DNA of 64,000 nucleotides from Cyathus striatus (Eukaryota > Basidiomycota > Agaricomycetes > Agaricales > Nidulariaceae), in contig JAOVFP010000008.1 in NCBI GenBank assembly GCA_025738555.1, forward strand, positions 4,154,001 to 4,218,000, given 5' to 3'. The notes beneath the pieces are model-generated. The model did no database searches, was not told the origin of the DNA, and was given only the letters and a program-made list of their open reading frames with translations. Every line of letters starts with the position of its first letter. Positions within the stretch are counted from its first letter, which is position 1. A program made the position numbers and the translations under genes. Shown piece after piece: positions 62,626-64,000 of the stretch.

Positions 62626-64000
62626 ATGCCTCCATTCATATCTCCTCTTTCCCTCAAACGAAGGCGCGAAGACTGTGATTCTACCTTGACCGATTCCAAG
62701 CGGCCCAATCTTACAACAACTGGTCAACATGAAATGAACTCACGCGGACATGGAAAGGACTCTATCTGCTGGATGGTGCAATGGTAATATGTGCTCACTA
62801 TGATGGGTTATAACCGTTGAAGTACTTATATAGACTTATGACGTTTTAGGCGTAACCCACAACATAGAAAACATAAGACATGGGATGGGGACGGCGTCTT
62901 GGTTGTTGAAGAAAACAAAGCTACGTTACATGATGTCGACGGGAAAGTGTGAGCATTCGTTAATATTCATTATGCACTCTCCGCTTGCTTATAATATTTG
63001 AATAGCATCGCAATGGGTAAAGCTCAACCTCCATTCTCGGCAGGGAAGAACTTTACTGTTGGAAGTAAAGAACTTGAACTTGATTGTCAAATGGCATGGG
63101 CGGATTTTTCATCTGGAAAATGTTTTGGAAATGCAAACATTCCTACCATCTCTTCAAATCCACGCTTACCAGTAATGTCTACTTCCAAGAAGTTCACGCC
63201 ACCTGTTATTACCAGAGACAGAACCGAATCAGGCGGAAGTTTTCAATCTTCTACCTTTAATGGCCAATCCCCATCTATATCATCGGATCGACTTCAGTGC
63301 TCCGAAGCCCCTACGGATGACTCGGCATGCTGGATAGAGACTTACTGGGTCGCTAATTGGTACACTTTTTAGGCTAATATCAGTCAAACGTGTTGCGTTA
63401 ACAGGATAACCTTAGGCGTAAGCATCAAGCCAAAAAACACAAAGTGTGGACTGGCGATGCTTTCATCTCACAAGCAAATGGACAACTGACAATGATATCG
63501 GAAGACGGTAAAATGTATGCTCTTCGACGAATCAATTTTTCTACCGCTCACGTGTATTTCAAGCATGGGCTCCATACCCTGGCGCGGACAATTACTTAGG
63601 TGTGGACTTCAACTGAATATCGGCGGGAAAGAAGTAGAAATAGATCGCGAAGTCTCAAAATCTCAAATTCCGTTAATAGCAACGGGAGAGTCCTATACAA
63701 TCGTTACCACTGACATAGACAACCAAGCATCAAACTCCGTAAATAATAGTGTTTTAACACCGGATCCCAGTGCTAAGCCCGCCGAGAAAACATTCATATC
63801 TCCTGCTTCGTTTTACGCTGTTCATCCCAAGCCAAAGCTTAAGGGGCCACTGTAAGTGTATGCATTTTAGAGTAAATAATCTTACTAAATCGTGGTAGCT
63901 ACGATCCTAATGCAGAGGGTGCGGTAGTCATGAAGTCGCCAAGTAAAGAACACGCCAAAAGGTTCAACACCAAGTGAGGATGTCTGTTATATTTTAATTC
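62626..64000 (+). CDS. RDH54: RDH54/RAD54B-type recombination ATPase, N-terminal part only
   Basis: Rdh54 (Tid1)/RAD54B is a Swi2/Snf2 translocase that remodels Rad51/Dmc1 filaments. Only the front is in the window; the helicase lies beyond base 64000. Start MPPFISPLSLKRRRED. Two copies of the family N-terminal module follow: VQWRNPQHRKHKTWDGDG to VGSKELELD, and ANWRKHQAKKHKVWTGDA to NIGGKEVEID. Exons: 62626-62783, 62850-62948, 63006-63359, 63416-63514, 63564-63854, then YDPNAEGAVVMKSPSKEHAK from 63900. The final block before the cut, FYAVHPKPKLKGPL, then YDPNAEGAVVM, is the typical link to the ATPase domain. Confidence 0.88.

Noticed and set aside
1..64000. CRISPR arrays, bacterial operons, transposons or viral insertions
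   Set aside because: No spaced direct repeats, transposase, reverse transcriptase, integrase or long terminal repeats were seen; all genes are of spliced fungal type.

Overview
The window is nuclear DNA of a filamentous fungus, most likely a basidiomycete of the Agaricomycete type. The evidence is dense, intron-rich genes with introns of about 45-65 bases, a STE3-type pheromone receptor, a chitin synthase of the Chs3 (class IV) kind, and a complete set of eukaryotic housekeeping genes. I resolved about twenty protein genes and one tRNA by joining exons across frames. I see no mobile element, CRISPR array, phage or bacterial operon.

Layout, left to right: acetoacetyl-CoA synthetase (-, runs off the left edge); ATG5 (+, autophagy); a DASH/Dam1 kinetochore subunit of the SPC34 type (-); a DOCK-family Rho/Rac GEF of about 2,190 residues (+); MED27 (-); a small unknown protein (-); a LETM1-domain mitochondrial protein (+); SKI3, the TPR scaffold of the Ski complex (-); a cysteine-based dual-specificity phosphatase with a long proline-rich front (-); a class IV chitin synthase carrying an apparent one-base frameshift (+); a mitochondrial-looking protein (+); a sacsin/HSP90-like ATPase ending in an HExxH zinc-protease motif (+); an intronless disordered nuclear-type protein (+); a very large single-pass membrane protein of the DUF3712/Tag1 type built from three long repeats (+); GPI18 (-) and a PEX30/PEX24-family peroxin (+), whose 5' ends overlap; a STE3 receptor (-); an isoaspartyl peptidase/asparaginase (-); an intron-containing tRNA-Ser(GCU) (+); dynamitin (+); an HbrB/Bit61 TORC2 subunit (-); mitochondrial Qri7 (+); and the N-terminal part of an RDH54/RAD54B recombination ATPase (+, runs off the right edge).

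The genes do not form one pathway. They are ordinary chromosomal neighbours arranged in divergent pairs sharing 115-405 bp promoters and convergent pairs 75-270 bp apart. Loose themes are the membrane/cell-wall and secretory system (chitin synthase, GPI18, peroxin, DUF3712 protein) and the cytoskeleton (DOCK GEF, DASH, dynamitin).

The observations I would follow up first are: the GPI18/peroxin pair whose start codons share CATG palindromes; a duplicated N-terminal module in the RDH54/RAD54B gene, with both copies keeping two intron positions and phases; the chitin synthase frameshift; the ATPase-zincin combination; and the three-unit DUF3712 protein. I found no clear multi-gene system that is new to science. 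Gene models were made by eye from GT-AG sites, frame continuity and family motifs, so individual exon edges can be off.
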